Assembly: GCF_051622035.1 (NCBI RefSeq)
Contig: NC_135361.1
Span: 22,871,205 to 22,935,204 of the forward strand
From: Arctopsyche grandis
Taxonomy: Eukaryota > Arthropoda > Insecta > Trichoptera > Hydropsychidae
DNA: 64,000 nucleotides
Direction of reading: 5' to 3'
Of the stretch, positions 11,784 through 27,506 are shown piece by piece. Under the pieces are notes generated by a model that was given only the letters and a program-made list of their open reading frames with translations, ran no database searches and had not been told where the DNA came from. The first letter of the stretch is position 1; each line of letters starts with the position of its first letter. The position numbers and the translations under genes were made by a program.

Positions 11784-13296
11784 ACAATGAAAAAAAGATG
11801 AGCAAAATTTTAGCAACCTATAACCTTTATAAAAATAAAAGTATGATATGTTGTCATATAAAAATTTGAATTTTCATTGAAATTATTACAATCAATCAAT
11901 TATCTCATCGAATATAATAATATATTAAATGATTCAGTTAATCAGTAGTAATTAGTCAATGATTCTTATTATGATTATGTTATTTAATATGGCAGTGAAG
12001 ATTGTATTTTTTTCAACCATTATCATATATACCTATTTGAAGTATTACTATAATACTAAGGATTTATTATTATTCATATAATAACAATATCGTCACACTT
12101 CCATGTTTTGAACTATTAAACATCTACAAAATAATCCATTTTTTCATTTAAAAATTGTAGATTTACATACGCATGTTAACAAACTGTAAATAAACTTTCA
12201 ATTAAAATATATTTGAATTTATTTTGCATGTAAAAACGATTGTAACATACATTCATAGACGATTTTCAATTCCAGGTCGTTATCGTATTGTTATTAAGTG
12301 TTATCACTGACTTGGACTATCTTGGACAAGTATTATTACATTATTTTAGCTCATAAATTATTATCTCCGTCGTTTTCTGAAAGAAACAAAACGGCTAACC
12401 GAGTTTTTAAATTAAATGGCAGTTTTAATCACTTATCTATATATAATAATATATTATTTATGTATTGTAATTTAGAATTATGCTGTACACATCATCTATA
12501 TTATTAAAAAAAATTATTACGTTTTCCCTATTTTCTACGTATACGCAACCAAAGTCTTGCAAATTTACCTACTCACAATATTTGAGGTAATTTATTTTCC
12601 CTTTAGTATTAAGTGTTATTTAAAATTAATAAACGATATAAAAATTGGAATAATTTGAGCATTAATGGAGCATATACGAATTCAGTTCATTCCAAAAGTT
12701 TGTCGGAAAAATATCATGCAGTACCGTAGTACATGTTTGCAAATGGAAGAAATCTTATTTGTCATATTGTAATAAAATGCATCTGACACATAGTATAATA
12801 TATATTTTAAAACTTTAATTTACTAGGAAATGTTGTATTTTAATATCGGAAAAAATAATTTACAATTTACCTAATATATGGGTCTGTGTATGTTTTTTCG
12901 TACTGAGGCTTTTGATCACCACCAGTTGGAATAATTTCATTCAATTCCACTGATTCAGATAGAAATGACCCTGTTTCTATATACATATATATATATATGT
13001 ATTTCATAATATTAAAAATTAATGTAATTGACTAGATTAACTTTTACTTCAACGTAGTTACATAAATGAACGAGTAAGTAATAATATCTGATGTTCCCTC
13101 GAATTTTCTTAATTTTTAGTATTAATTAAATTTATATGTATATTAATTGAAAAAAAAATAACTAAATCTTAATTTAAATCATTTATATTTCAAAGATTTG
13201 GTACTGAAATCTTTTTGAATTGTGAATTGGTTAGAATGTTAGATTATTTTCCGAAATTGTTTGAGCATTTATATCTATCAAAATTACACATTACTA
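11784..13296. other. AT-rich intergenic region
   Basis: No gene, repeat or motif could be supported. Very AT-rich with scattered ATATAT microsatellites (for example 12981-13000). Confidence 0.6.
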
Positions 13297-13305
13297 ATAA
13301 ATTTA

Positions 13306-13673
13306 GGTTGTGACTATTTGCAGGTACTATATCTGCGAATTATTGGCCATTTGCAGGTACTATATCTGCGACAGGCGCAAAGCCTTCTGTGCATGCGTAT
13401 GCTAGACTTGTTTAATCAATCGTTCATTATTTTAATCTTATATGTTTAATCAATCGTTCATACTACGTCACTTTACGAGTTCGAACTAAATTTTAAGAGG
13501 TTTAACACAAAATTTTAACAGTAAACACGCTGACAGTGACAGTTCACGCGCATGCGCAGAAGGCTTTGTGTCTGTCGCAGATATAGTACCTGCAAATAGC
13601 CAATAATTCGCAGATATAGTACCTGCAAATAGCCAATAATTTGCAGATATAGTACCGGCAAATATCCAAAACC
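13306..13673. mobile_element. Foldback-type MITE with repeat-built arms
   Basis: A 9-bp duplication ATAAATTTA flanks it (13297-13305 and 13674-13682). Ends are GGTTGTGACTATTTGC and the inverse of GGTTTTGGATATTTGC. The arms are built of a unit of about 32 bp (ATTTGCAGGTACTATATC plus TGCGAATTATTGGC): two copies on the left, three on the right, followed by GACAGGCGCAAAGCCTTCTG in both arms. The loop (about 13405-13540) holds a direct repeat GTTTAATCAATCGTTCAT. No ORF. The 8-9-bp duplication fits Merlin, Mutator or hAT; the GGTT end is shared with the 29.9-kb elements. Confidence 0.75.
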
Positions 13674-13858
13674 ATAAATTTAAACTAAACTATATTGTTA
13701 GTATTATAATGTGTACAAGATTTGACTTATAGTTTAAAATTTTAGTCATATAAAAAGTCGCAATATACATAGTGAATACGAAAAAAATTAAAACTTCTAC
13801 TTAAATATTAATTAACTATTATATTTTTCTAGTTTTTTAGACATTCTTATACCATTTG

Positions 13859-15538
13859 TCAACACACACCGTTTCCATTTAATATATTGTGTGAAGCAGG
13901 AAGTCCAAGAAATGATGTAAATGTTGTGTCTCGGCTGAGCGGAGGTTCCAATCCTTCGAGTGGCATACAATCCAAAACAGGCACCACATAATCCCTGATA
14001 AATAATTTTAAAATATTAAAACAAGGAATATAAACAAAAACTTGTCAATAGATTCTAATGGTTACTAAGGAATGATTTTTGATAATAAAAATTTTAAACA
14101 ATTTATTCATAAAATTATAACAACAAAACCTTGAAATATTGTCTTGTGCTATTGTGTTTTCATTAACAGGAAATCGATCTTCTACAATTTGCTCTTCATC
14201 CGGTGGTGGGTCCCATTTTTTCGCACTGAATAAAATCACACCAACCATCGCCAGAAAATAGGACAAGAAATATAAACCGTGAAACTGGAATAAATATACA
14301 ATTCAAAAGTAAATATACAATTCAATCAATTGCTATTTTCTTAAAATGGCAAATACCTTGAATTGAAATAATACTATGCCGGCAATCAGCGTGTAATAGT
14401 CTGCTGAAATGAAGGATAGATGCAAAGCAACAGCTCCGGCATCCCTCAGCATGAGAGCCATGAACATGTGGAATAGCAGTTGAACGAAGGTAAAACTTGC
14501 AAATTGTAACAGCATATCAATATTGAACCAGTGAAATTTGTATATATCGTCGGACTCCATCATGAATATTTGAAAGCCTGCTACTATCGTGCCGAAAAAT
14601 CCAATCATGGACAGGTACTCGGTACAAGACTGTTTTTTTATTATTATTTCTTGAATCACAGTTACAATTGCAAATAACAAAGATCCACCTAGGCAAAGCA
14701 TGTCTCCAACAAGTTGATTGCGACCTGAAAATATAAATAATATGAAGATTGCAGTCATAATTTTTTCCTTTATAACTGTTTTATAATATACAAATAGATG
14801 AGTGTTTCTGTACCATCGATGGGAGCTCCCTCTACGTCGGCCCACACTATACAACCGACGGCCATCAGACCGGCTGTGGCTCCACCGACGTGTATCAGTC
14901 CCAGTCTTTGACCGCTGAGGGCTCCTCCTAAAAGGGCTACTCCGACGCCACTGCAGTCCAGCAATTGTCAACTTACAATCGACGTATATCTTTGAGACAT
15001 GACCAACAGAAAGCTGGCTTCTACGTCCAGTATCGAACATATCAGATACATCCACGGACGCTTCCAAAACGGACCTTTCAAACTTTTGCAAGCCAACATA
15101 GGCATGAATATAACCACCAACACCGCATAAGGAATTATAATCTGTGCCGTAGCTGGGAATTGCCAAGTTGCACTCTGGAGTAATGTACATAATACACATT
15201 TGATACTGAGCAGAATTGAAAGTATTTGTCCAATTATAATGCTTTTCCAAACGTGCCTGAAAAATTTAACCAAAATATTACCATTTCAGAACATATTATA
15301 ACATTATGATGGTTAAATGTTTATTATATATAATTCCAATATCTAGTATTCCAATATAATTTTCTATTCAGTATTTATTTGTGGGATTCAATAAAATAGA
15401 AAAAATCCAGTCTATAATTAGGGGTTGGCGAATAGGTTGAGTATTAAGTGAAACTTGTTTGTACCAGTGTTCTAAGTGTGGCATGTGCTTTTGCAGCTTA
15501 TCAGCTAGGCTGGCGCCCCCCGGTGGCGGCGCCTCCAT
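13859..15538 (-). CDS. SLC35F1/F2-like solute carrier with an in-frame TGA
   Basis: Multipass EamA-type transporter of the SLC35F family. Five exons, 15538-15465, 15256-14814, 14724-14357, 14284-14130 and 13994-13859, join in phase into 391 codons (human SLC35F2 has 374). Family blocks are IIIGQILSILLSIKCV, VEASFLLVMSQRYTS, QLLDCSGVGVALL, NQLVGDMLCLGGSLLFA, LSMIGFFGTIVAGFQIFM and SADYYTLIAGIVLFQFK|FHGLYFLSYF. The start reads MEAPPPGGASLADKLQKHMP. Upstream in-frame codons exist, but no better ATG was seen. Codon 121 (14968-14970) is TGA, where relatives read ...TTLTSV-QLLDC; both sides stay in the same frame. A consensus donor GTAAGT sits just before it (TCGATT|GTAAGT) with no usable acceptor. 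The gene may be a broken allele, a lost-intron scar, an assembly error or a readthrough case. The exon 4 donor (gttttg) is weak. Confidence 0.85.
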
Positions 15539-15599
15539 GGCTGGACGGCCAGAGTCGCCCCCAACGCAGCCGCCCCGAGCCGCCGCCCCTGCACCCTTA

Positions 15600-15700
15600 A
15601 GCGCCTGCGCAAACACACACCCCTATCACCCTATTACCCCATCACCCCATCAACCCATCACCCCTCGCAAACATTCACCCCTCCTTTCCCTAGCTACTCT
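15600..15700. repeat. CACCC-type minisatellite in the divergent promoter region
   Basis: Degenerate repeats of CCTATCACC/CCCCATCACC, about 10 bp each, run from about 15618 to 15665, upstream of the SLC35F start. Confidence 0.6.
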
Positions 15701-15844
15701 TTGTATAATAAAAATGATTTATTCTAAATTTAAATTTAAGTAAATATTTTATTATAGAAATCTATTAAGTACCAATGTATACATATATTAGCTTTTCCAG
15801 ATAATTATTTGACCAAATCGGGATATTTCTAATGTTAATTTCTA

Positions 15845-16145
15845 TAATTCTTCTTCCTCGTTTGCTCAAAGCTGACCGTCGTGGTTATTGATGTCTTTTG
15901 GAATTTGATGAATGTTTGATTCTGTCAATTCTTTTATTTGGTCTGACCATTTCTTGACAGACCGTCTTCTCACTCGCCTTTCCTTCAGCGTTTCGGTGAC
16001 TACCAGTCTCTCCAGACTTTTCACATTCTTTCTGGCAATATGGTCAAAGTACGAAAGAACCATTTTTTACATGTTGTGGAGAGTTTTTTTGAAACTTCTA
16101 GCTCTTTGAGGATAGAGATGTTCGTGCGTTTTGCGGTTCATGGGA
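15845..16145 (-). mobile_element. LINE 3' fragment (family 1), second copy
   Basis: On the minus strand, 15866-16063 reads MVLSYFDHIARKNVKSLERL and then KKWSDQIKELT. This is the extreme C-terminus of the same reverse transcriptase family as at 3.6-3.96 kb (FGHIARR...LE.LVV..K...RGRS...WSDQIK). A weak upstream match (TARRTNVSIL type) extends to about 16145. The A/G-rich tail lies at about 15850. It sits between the divergent SLC35F and cathepsin D promoters. Confidence 0.75.
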
Positions 16146-16149
16146 TGCG

Positions 16150-16596
16150 CAGTTAAAAATAGCAATACGTACCTATATCTATAATATCAATCATAAATGA
16201 CAAGACACAAACTTCAAAGCTCTTTGTTATCAAAATAATAATATTAATCATTATTTTCCCCCGACACTCGCTTGTTTGTATTATAAATATTTGGCTGAAG
16301 AGATTATATCTCCTGCTCAAAAAGCGGAACGCCTAGCAACGCTGCTACATTCATATCGTGCATTAATTTTAATTCTAAATGATTTGAAATACATTAGAAT
16401 AAATGCATTGTTTGATTGATTATTTAAATAGCACTTTTACGACCGTTTAACGTACTATTTAATTATGTAGGCATAGGTCGATAATACGATGTTTATGTTC
16501 AAGTCCCGTATCAGCTGCCTAAAAAATAGTCGTTTGCGTCAGTCGGCCGCTGGTAGCGGTTGGGTTTGGTCGTGAGACATTTATTTTGATCGCAAA
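16150..16596 (+). promoter_or_regulatory. Upstream region and 5' leader of cathepsin D
   Basis: AT-rich, then GC-richer from 16510. TATAAAT lies at about 16279 and an initiator-like TCAGTC at about 16537. The leader runs into the ATG at 16597. Assignment is by position only. Confidence 0.35.
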
Positions 16597-18927
<2,331 letters not shown>

Positions 18928-19702
18928 ATTGTAGAATTTTAAGGAAGTGTTAGTTTAATTAAGCTAGTCTATGTATTTTGATTCATGTTCCTTTTAATTC
19001 TTCAATTAATGTCAGAACAACGTCGATGACTCAATCGAATATATTTTTAAAGATTTAGTTATGTTTTTAGTCGAGTCGAATATTTTTAATAAATATTTGA
19101 CATTTATGTAAGCTGTTCACAAAATAGTTCATTTTTATACCTCCATGACTTTTCCTCGAACAAATAAAAACTATATTATAACAAAAAAACATGTTTATTT
19201 TATTCAATCGTACTGTGAAAATAATAAAATCGAATGCGCCAATGAAACGAAAAAAATAATTTTGTTTAAATCTCACATTTATTAACTATACAACTACAAA
19301 GGACATCAAAATTCTTTCAAGTGTACAGTATATCAAATTACATAACGTATTAAACTTCTTTTTTTTTCTGATTTGTGTGATAAATATATTACTTAAAAAT
19401 ATACAAAAATAATATAGTAAAGCGATAAAGAAATGATTGCAGAGAAATAAACCCAATATACAGTAAAAAATTCATCAGCTATAAATAGATTTTTATAATA
19501 ATAAAAAGTATACTATGTAATTACATTATATTTACAATTAAAATTAATATGATAAATAAGAAAAAAAATAACATCAAAAACTTTATTTCTTTACATTAAA
19601 ATCTATAAAAAAATCCGAGATTGTGATTTCTATCAAATTTTTTTTAATTTTACACTTAAGTAAATATCTTTATGCTTACAATTATTCTTCCTTAAACGGA
19701 TT
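18928..19702. other. Convergent 3' intergenic region
   Basis: AT-rich sequence holding the 3' UTRs of cathepsin D (AATAAA at 19088, plus) and PHRF1 (AATAAA on the minus strand at 19582-19587). No gene or repeat recognised. Confidence 0.6.
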
Positions 19703-22700
19703 TTATTTAGATTGATGCGCTTTTTTTCTAAACTTTTTAACGTAAGCTTCTATCAAAGCTTGAATCTTGGCAGGATTGATTTCACCGCTGCGGTTGTGAC
19801 AAATCTGAAAACGAAAGAATACTTTTAACCGGGAGAACATTGCAAATTTTATCGCACGTCGAAGAATTCGCCTTACTTTAGGAACTGCTCTTCTCAGTAT
19901 ATCCTTGTACTCATCCTTATTGATGTGCTTCTTAGCATAGTGGGGTTTCAGAACTAATTTGACTTCTTCCACCACTCGTTCCTGGCGATTCAGTTTCTTT
20001 AAAAACTGCAAAGTATAAAATCCATGAACAAACACAATATGCACGCACATATTTCATTAAAGCCAAACTCTTGACTACAGAACTATATCTTGCTCGCTAG
20101 TATTATTGACCGTAACAAGTAAAGACTGTTGACTAAGTTAAAAAAAAAAGTAAAGCAAGCAATATTTGAATATATGTGCTTACTTTAGTCTTCACCTGCA
20201 TTTCCACAGCAGAGCTGGGCAAGTCATCTAAAATCTTAAGACTGTCCTCGTCTATCTTTACACCGCCTGTTTTACCTGAAATGACAGACACATATGTAAT
20301 TTCATATGGCGTATTAAAAAAATAAAAACAAATATAAAACGAGGAATACCTTTGGATTTTTTAATCTGTCTTACTGCAACTTTTGTAGTATTACCCGACC
20401 CTTTGGAATTCTTAGAAGTTGATTTTATCGAACCAAACAAGTTGTCGAAGTTGTCAAATTTACTTCCCGCCTTTTGAGGAAAAACTGGCGTCGACGATAT
20501 ATGTTTTCCGTTGTCCGATGGCGGTTCAAAGAGATCTCCAAAATCACTAGATCCGGGAGAATACGGCGAATCAATATCCATATCCAAATTGATAATATCG
20601 CTACCGTTCTGGCCGGATTTGTTCTTGTTCGTCTTTTGGCTCCTCGTTGGGAGCGGTTTGATCGTTGGCAACGGCAGTTTAGAGATGAGAGTCTTCGTCG
20701 ACGGCATCGGTTTAATGGGAGTGGATTTGATCGGAGATGGTTTGGTTAAGAATAGTTTCGGTGGCTGCGACTTCAGCGGACTGGATTTCGTCGGCGACGG
20801 CAGTGTGATCTTTTGCGACAATACTGGAGTGGTTTTTTGTGTCGAGGGCGAGCTCCCCATGCTGTATACTGCTATCCTCGGGACAGGATTCAAGTACACT
20901 GGCGTTGAAGTTACGACGGTGGGAGCCACGGTGGAGAATATGAGTTTCGGTGAGTTTGGTTTTACAACAGCCGAGTACGTCGACTGGGGTTGAATGGATT
21001 TGTTGATTGTAATTGAAGAGGTACTTCTATCTGGAGACTGCAATAAGTTGGCAGGTGGATTGACGGGAGGTGTGACTTCAGAGTCGACTTTGATGGTATC
21101 GAATATTGGTTCTGAAAATATTTGCTGTATTGCGCTGCCCGGAGATAAACTGGCACGAGTGCTTTTTAATAAGGCCATAACTTTTTCAGTGGGACTGATC
21201 GGTTTCGCTTGGATCACATCGTCAGCTGATAAGTTGGATTTTTGTGCAGCTTCTAGCGACATGCATGGAACGAGCAAAGTCTCTTCTATTCTAATTTCTT
21301 GAATTTTTTCAATTTCTGATTCGGCGGACGGTAAGTTTGTTTCGGGTGTAGCAGAGCCGGATTTCGTCGGTTCGAATGGATCGTAAGCGTCTGGAGAGCT
21401 CGGTGGTGAGTTGGGAGGCTCTGGAGGAGTGTTCGGTCCTTTGTATGCAATTTCGCAAGTTCTGTTTGCAGTATCTTCGGGTGGATTTTCTTCTTGATTC
21501 TCGACAGTTTCGTCTTCATCTTCGTGTAGCGGGTTTACTGCTCTGAGTTGAGGATTCGACTTGCTTATTATGGTGAATTTGATCGGTGGTTCTGGGGGTG
21601 TTTTAGGTCCAGTAGATGTCACATAGTCGTGTTCTCTGGTCGGACTACTAGGCACGGATTCCATTTCTGGTTGGGGGAAGCCGATTTCTATCGATTCTTC
21701 TTGCAGTATTTCTTGTCTGACCATCAATTCTTCCTTTTCTCCGTTATCACTATCGCTCAATACGATAACTGCTTTAGGGGAGGGGGTCAGTTCTTTGAAT
21801 GGAGATTTATCTAGATCAATAATTGCTACGGGTTTTTTGTTTTCTAACTCTTTGCAACGTTTTTCTTTTTCAATCCTCCTCTTTTTTATTTTATCTCGAC
21901 TCTTTTCTTTTTTCTGTTTGGGCATTTCCGTTTTCTTTTTTTTCTTCTTCGGCATAGGTTCAGGAGGAGGCATAGCAGGGTCATTGTCAGATTCTTTGTT
22001 TTTATTAAAGCTCACACTTACTAGTATATTATTTCCAGATGTGAATACTTCTTTTGATGGTCCTAAATCCTTTGATTGTTTTAAAATTCTTTCCGTTATT
22101 TTATTGCGCTTATTTGACTTCTTCTTTTTCTCCCTTTTCTTAATTTTGTCTTTATTAGTTGTCAATATTACTCTAAGGTTGCGAGGCTCTGGTGACTTTT
22201 CTACCGGAGGTGGTGTCCAACTGGGAGAAATTATACCTGAAGGACTCATGGATTGTGAACCCGATGTCCAATCTTGGAAAAGAGGCGAATTTTCAATTTC
22301 TTGCCAGCGTGGATGTCGCATCCTTTCTCGAGACAGAGATCGAGGTAAAATAATACCAGGACTATAACTTTGAGACCTTTTACGCTTTATTTTAGATTTT
22401 AAAGGTGATCTTGATTTCCTATTACTACTAACACTTCGGTTTCGTTTCAATTTGCGTATTTTTTTTGATTTTGGTGATCGAGATCGATTTCTTGATATAG
22501 ATCTAACTTTTGATCTTGATCTTCTAGGTAGTCGTCGTCTTGGGGATTTATTTCTATGTAATCTAGGGCTAGGTCTTCGATTTCTCGACAAAGATCTTCT
22601 TATACGTCTGCTCCTGTTTTTCGAAATCGATCTTCTGTTCCTGGATTTAGAACGACGGGCTCGAACTGATGGTGAGCGTTTATTGCGGATTAGAGGTGAT

Positions 22701-25700
22701 CTCGATCGAGGGGATAATGAAATTCTCTTTTTGGGTGATACTGATTCGCGTAATTTGGGTGACATTAAACGTTTTCTAGGAGAAACAGATCTTTTTCCAC
22801 GTGGCGAAAGAGATTTGTGTTCCTTAGATTGTGATCTAAGTCCTCGCGACAAAGTTCTCCTTCTGCGAGTTATGGACGGGCGACGTGGAGGTGAAATCTT
22901 ACGAGGCGATTTTGATAGATGATCTACAGAAATCGATCTGTTTTTGCGAGAAACAGATCTTCTAGTTCTAGAAATCGATCGTCTATTACGAGACAGTGAT
23001 CTTTTTCTTGAAACAGATCTCCTAAACCTAGATGGAGATAGATTGCGTGAATTAGGAGTATTCGATCTTGGCCTTGATTTATCTCTACCAAAGGCGTCTT
23101 TCATTCTCCTACTTTTATCAGAAATAATATTTCGAACATCATAGCGCTCCATGTCTTTTCTTTTCTCCCGTTTTTTATCTCGCATTCTATCTCGTTTGTC
23201 TTTATTTTCTTTATCAGTAGATTTGCTTCGCCTTCTATCTTTACCCCTACTTTTATCGTCGCGTTCTCGATAATTTCTTTCCTTACCGCTTTTACTCAAT
23301 TTTTTAAAAGCTAAATTATCACTTTCCCTTTTACTCTTGCTTCTCAATGGTTTTTCTTTATCGTCTTTATCATTTCTCTTTTCTCTCTTCTTTTTTTTCT
23401 TATCATCATCGCTAATTTTTTCTTCAGCTTTTTCTAATAGTTCCTTAACCTTGGCTTTGATTTTTTGTTTATTTTTTTCAACGATTTCACCTTCTTCAAA
23501 ATCACCCGGGTGTAATGGTTCTGTTTCGCGATGTGGTGCTTCACGAATATGACCACTTCGATCTGGTCTATTATTGGGATCTGAGAAAAGTTCATTACCC
23601 TCGTCTTCTGATATTAGTTCTGTTTCTAAACCTTCAATACCACTTCCTTTGTCATTGTCTTCAAGAGAGGTATCTTTAGATTTTACAGATTTATTTTCAT
23701 CTAGACACGGAGTATAGCTTCTTTCATCTTCTATATCGCTCAAAGACTCCATTGTGTTTTGAGCACTGTTAGATATAAGTATACAGTCGTTTTGATTATG
23801 TTCCAAATTTATGTAATTGTTTACATCTTTTTCAATCGAAATGGTGGAGTCAACATCAGACTTAAACGACAGATCATCCTTCTCTGAGCTTGATGGTTTA
23901 TTATAATCTGTATCAGATTTTTTCTTATTGCTAAAGTTGGAAAAGAGGTTAATTTTGATTATATTTTTCTTCGGTGTGTATTTCGATTGAAGCAAAAGAG
24001 ATTGTCTTTGATTTGCATCATTCTGTTGCAGAACTTCTTTGTCAGCGTCATTGTCAGTATCGTTTGCTTTAGCTTCCTCTGTTTTATTCAATTCTTCATT
24101 ACTATTAATGGATATTTCTGCATCATCGCCTTCTTCGAAATCATCCTCTTGGACTAGGTCATCTATTCCAGTGTCAATTTGTTGTTTCATCTCGTTATCT
24201 AACGATTCTTCCTTATTTTTTGCTATATCCATGCTTGTACTAGAATATATCGAAAAATTAGGACACTCCCCTTCTACATCACTATCTGGGGCTTTCTCTT
24301 CTTTTTCTTCGTTGGTATCAGTCGCCAGTGTCAATTCATCTTCTATAAGTATTTGCTCTGCGCTATGGTCTGAAGCTTTAGGTGAGACATTCAAAGATTC
24401 CAGTGCAAGTTCAGAATCATCAAAACTCAACAAATTTTCTTTTTCTGGAGGACTGATGATCGTTATTTTATTTTGAGATCTGACGGGTGTAGGTGTGGCA
24501 TCATCATCTGAAGTAGAATCATCTATTGTCGGTTCAGTCGGATCGTATTTATCATCGACTCTTAGATCAGACTCATCCTTTTCGTCATCTGAAAGAGTCG
24601 GCTTTTTAAACCTTATAATTGGCGGTTGAGGCAAAGCAACTTCTCCCGTAGATTGGCCTCTTTCGTCCGACACTTGATAAACACCCAAAGGCACAGTTTC
24701 AGAACTCCTTCTATCACTTCCAGCATTCGATTCGACTTCATTCGGTGCATTGGATATATTACCAATATCTCGATCACGAGAATACATATTAGATGATGAC
24801 TCATTCGATGGTTCTGAATTTTCCGAGTAATTTTGCTGTTGCCAAGGTGGCACTCCTCGAGACCTCTGTGGCGTCTGAGGTGAGAATCTTGGTTGATTTC
24901 CTCTGCCTCTGTTCATGTTATATCCCGGTCTTTGATGAGGGGAACGATCCTGCATATTTGAATACTGATCTCTCGATTGATTTCTCGAATTCGTGTTTGA
25001 CCAAGGGCTATTGGAATTGTGAAATGAGTTTCCTTGGTTGTTAAAATCACCACTGTTGAAATTCCCACTATCGCGATAGTTTCCAGAATTTCCGCCTTGA
25101 TACGAGTTGCCTTGATAAGATCTTCCACTTCTATTGTTATTGCTTCCGTTTTGATATTCTCCACGTCCACCACGCCAACCTCCATGTCCACCCCGGCCAG
25201 AATTACCGTAAGCCGGTGCAGTTTTAGTTTGTATATTAGGATCAGCCTTACGGAGATCGAGAACCTTGTCTCCATTATTGCTAGGCTCATTATTATTGGG
25301 GATGGTATGTTTTACATCTTTGTTGTTTGGCACCTGAACTATAACTGACCCGTCTTGTTTTACGCTCATCTGTGCATGTTTGGAATGAAGAATGGTTTGA
25401 CTCTCTAATATGCTTGAAAGAATATCAGGTGCTGACGATCCATATGATGGAGAAGGTATCGATACGGTTTTACGACGATTCTAAAAATAAATATTCAGTA
25501 TAATCTAAATAAAGTATGTGAAAACATTTTAAATATAAAAGTAAACAATTACTTGTCGGTAGGCTGCCAAAATAGCTGATACGCTCGATCTAGGGGCGAC
25601 GGCAACAGCAGTTCCGTTACCGCTACCGTAATGACTTCCAAAATCTTCATCATCGGATACAACAATGTCCAATTCATTTCTATTGCCAAAAATACTAAAT

Positions 25701-27467
25701 TGAGGAACACTCAAAGTAGATATAAGATCACGGCCGTCACTAGATGAAGATTTAAACAATTCCGCTAGACGGCCTTTAACTGACGAGCGTACAAGAGTTC
25801 TTCTGGCAGCAGTACGAGTACGTTTCACCTATATAACAAAAAATACATTGATATGCGAGTACATATGTTTAAACAACAAAAAAAAAAAACCATCCTAAAA
25901 TACATAGAACATACCTTCTTTCTTCTACGTCTTTTGGGTGTATACTTTTTTGTCTTACTGGGAAATTTCTCACCGTTGCGAATTTCATATTCAATAACTA
26001 CAGTTCTCGATCTGCGAGTCCTTCTCCGTCTCTTTGTAATTTTCCTCTTTCTAGTAGTAGTTCTTTGAGACGTCGAAAGAGAGTGGATTTGAAAACTCCT
26101 CGAAGATGTCGATCTGTTGCTGGTATTCGAGTTAGACGTAGACGGTGCGTTGTGATTCCCAGCGTCTGAAATACTGTTGATTTGACGGCTGCTTCTATTA
26201 TGCGGGCCCGACGAGTGAGACGGATGCATCGGTGAAGTAACAACAAATTCACGACTGCCATTGATCTCATTGTAATGAGCGACCGAGCATCCTGGACAAT
26301 ACCAGTCGTCTGGGGGAATCTGATAAAAGCGCATAGTTCGTTGTAATGAATATTGTATACAAATATAATCGTCGAACAGTATTATGTAACAACCTGATAT
26401 AGCGGCGGTTCCAAGCATTCCATGTGGAAACCAAGATCACAAGCATCGCACAATAGCATAGTTTCTTCCGATTCAGCCGACTGGCATATCTACAATACAA
26501 TACAATTGAAATACGTTGCGAATGAAGTGTATCGATGTGCATTAAAGTGGTGTGGATTTACTTGACATATCGTCGGCTGTTCTTCAACCAAGTCGTCGAG
26601 CGATATACGTCTAGGCTTCACGGGAATGGATTTGATCACGTTACCGCCGATCTTATTCCTCACCAAGACGAAAGCGAACTCTTTGCGGTCGACGGGACAA
26701 GTGTTGACGTGATTCGACCATTCCGTAAGGCAGTCCGAACAAAATATGTGATCGCAAGCGTCCGGCGTGCCGATCTGTTGACTAGAGAATTTTAAAAGAC
26801 AAACTGGACATTTGTCAGATTCACCCTCTGAACTGTCCGAATGGCAGTCATTTTTAGAAATAGACGAAGGGTTAGAGACGGAAGTCAACTTTTGTTTGTC
26901 GTCTTTTTCATTGTCGGAATTGCTCGACGTCCAATTATCGCTGTCGTCCGATTCTAAAGGACGACAGCCTCTCGGTACGGTACCTATAACGGAGCCGTCA
27001 CTTTCATCTTCACTTTCGGTCACAAACTGAAAAGAAATTTAAACAATCAATACAAACATGTACTATATAGTATTTGCAAAGTGCTCAGTTGATTTATTGA
27101 ACTCATAGGGTGAGTTATTACTTCTATAATAGTTTGATCGATGAATACTGTACTCAAACATGCAATAAACCAACTCTTCAGTGAGATATATTCCTGGAAA
27201 GTAAGCCGTAAAGCAAAATGCCATACAATGAGCTGTTTATTTGTATACATAACCCGCACAATTTCGATAGGATCGGTTTTGGTTATGTTTGGCTTTTTAA
27301 TTTGAAGATGTTTACACCGTTGATATATAATTTGAAGATGAACGTCGATTGACTCCTCGTTGATAGTTTGCTTGTTTAAGATTCTCATTAGAAATCTAAT
27401 GTTAGATCAGTATTCACATTCTGTAGGTACAATAAATTTTTAATATAAAAAAGTTCAAGAATTTTTG

Positions 27468-27506
<39 letters not shown>

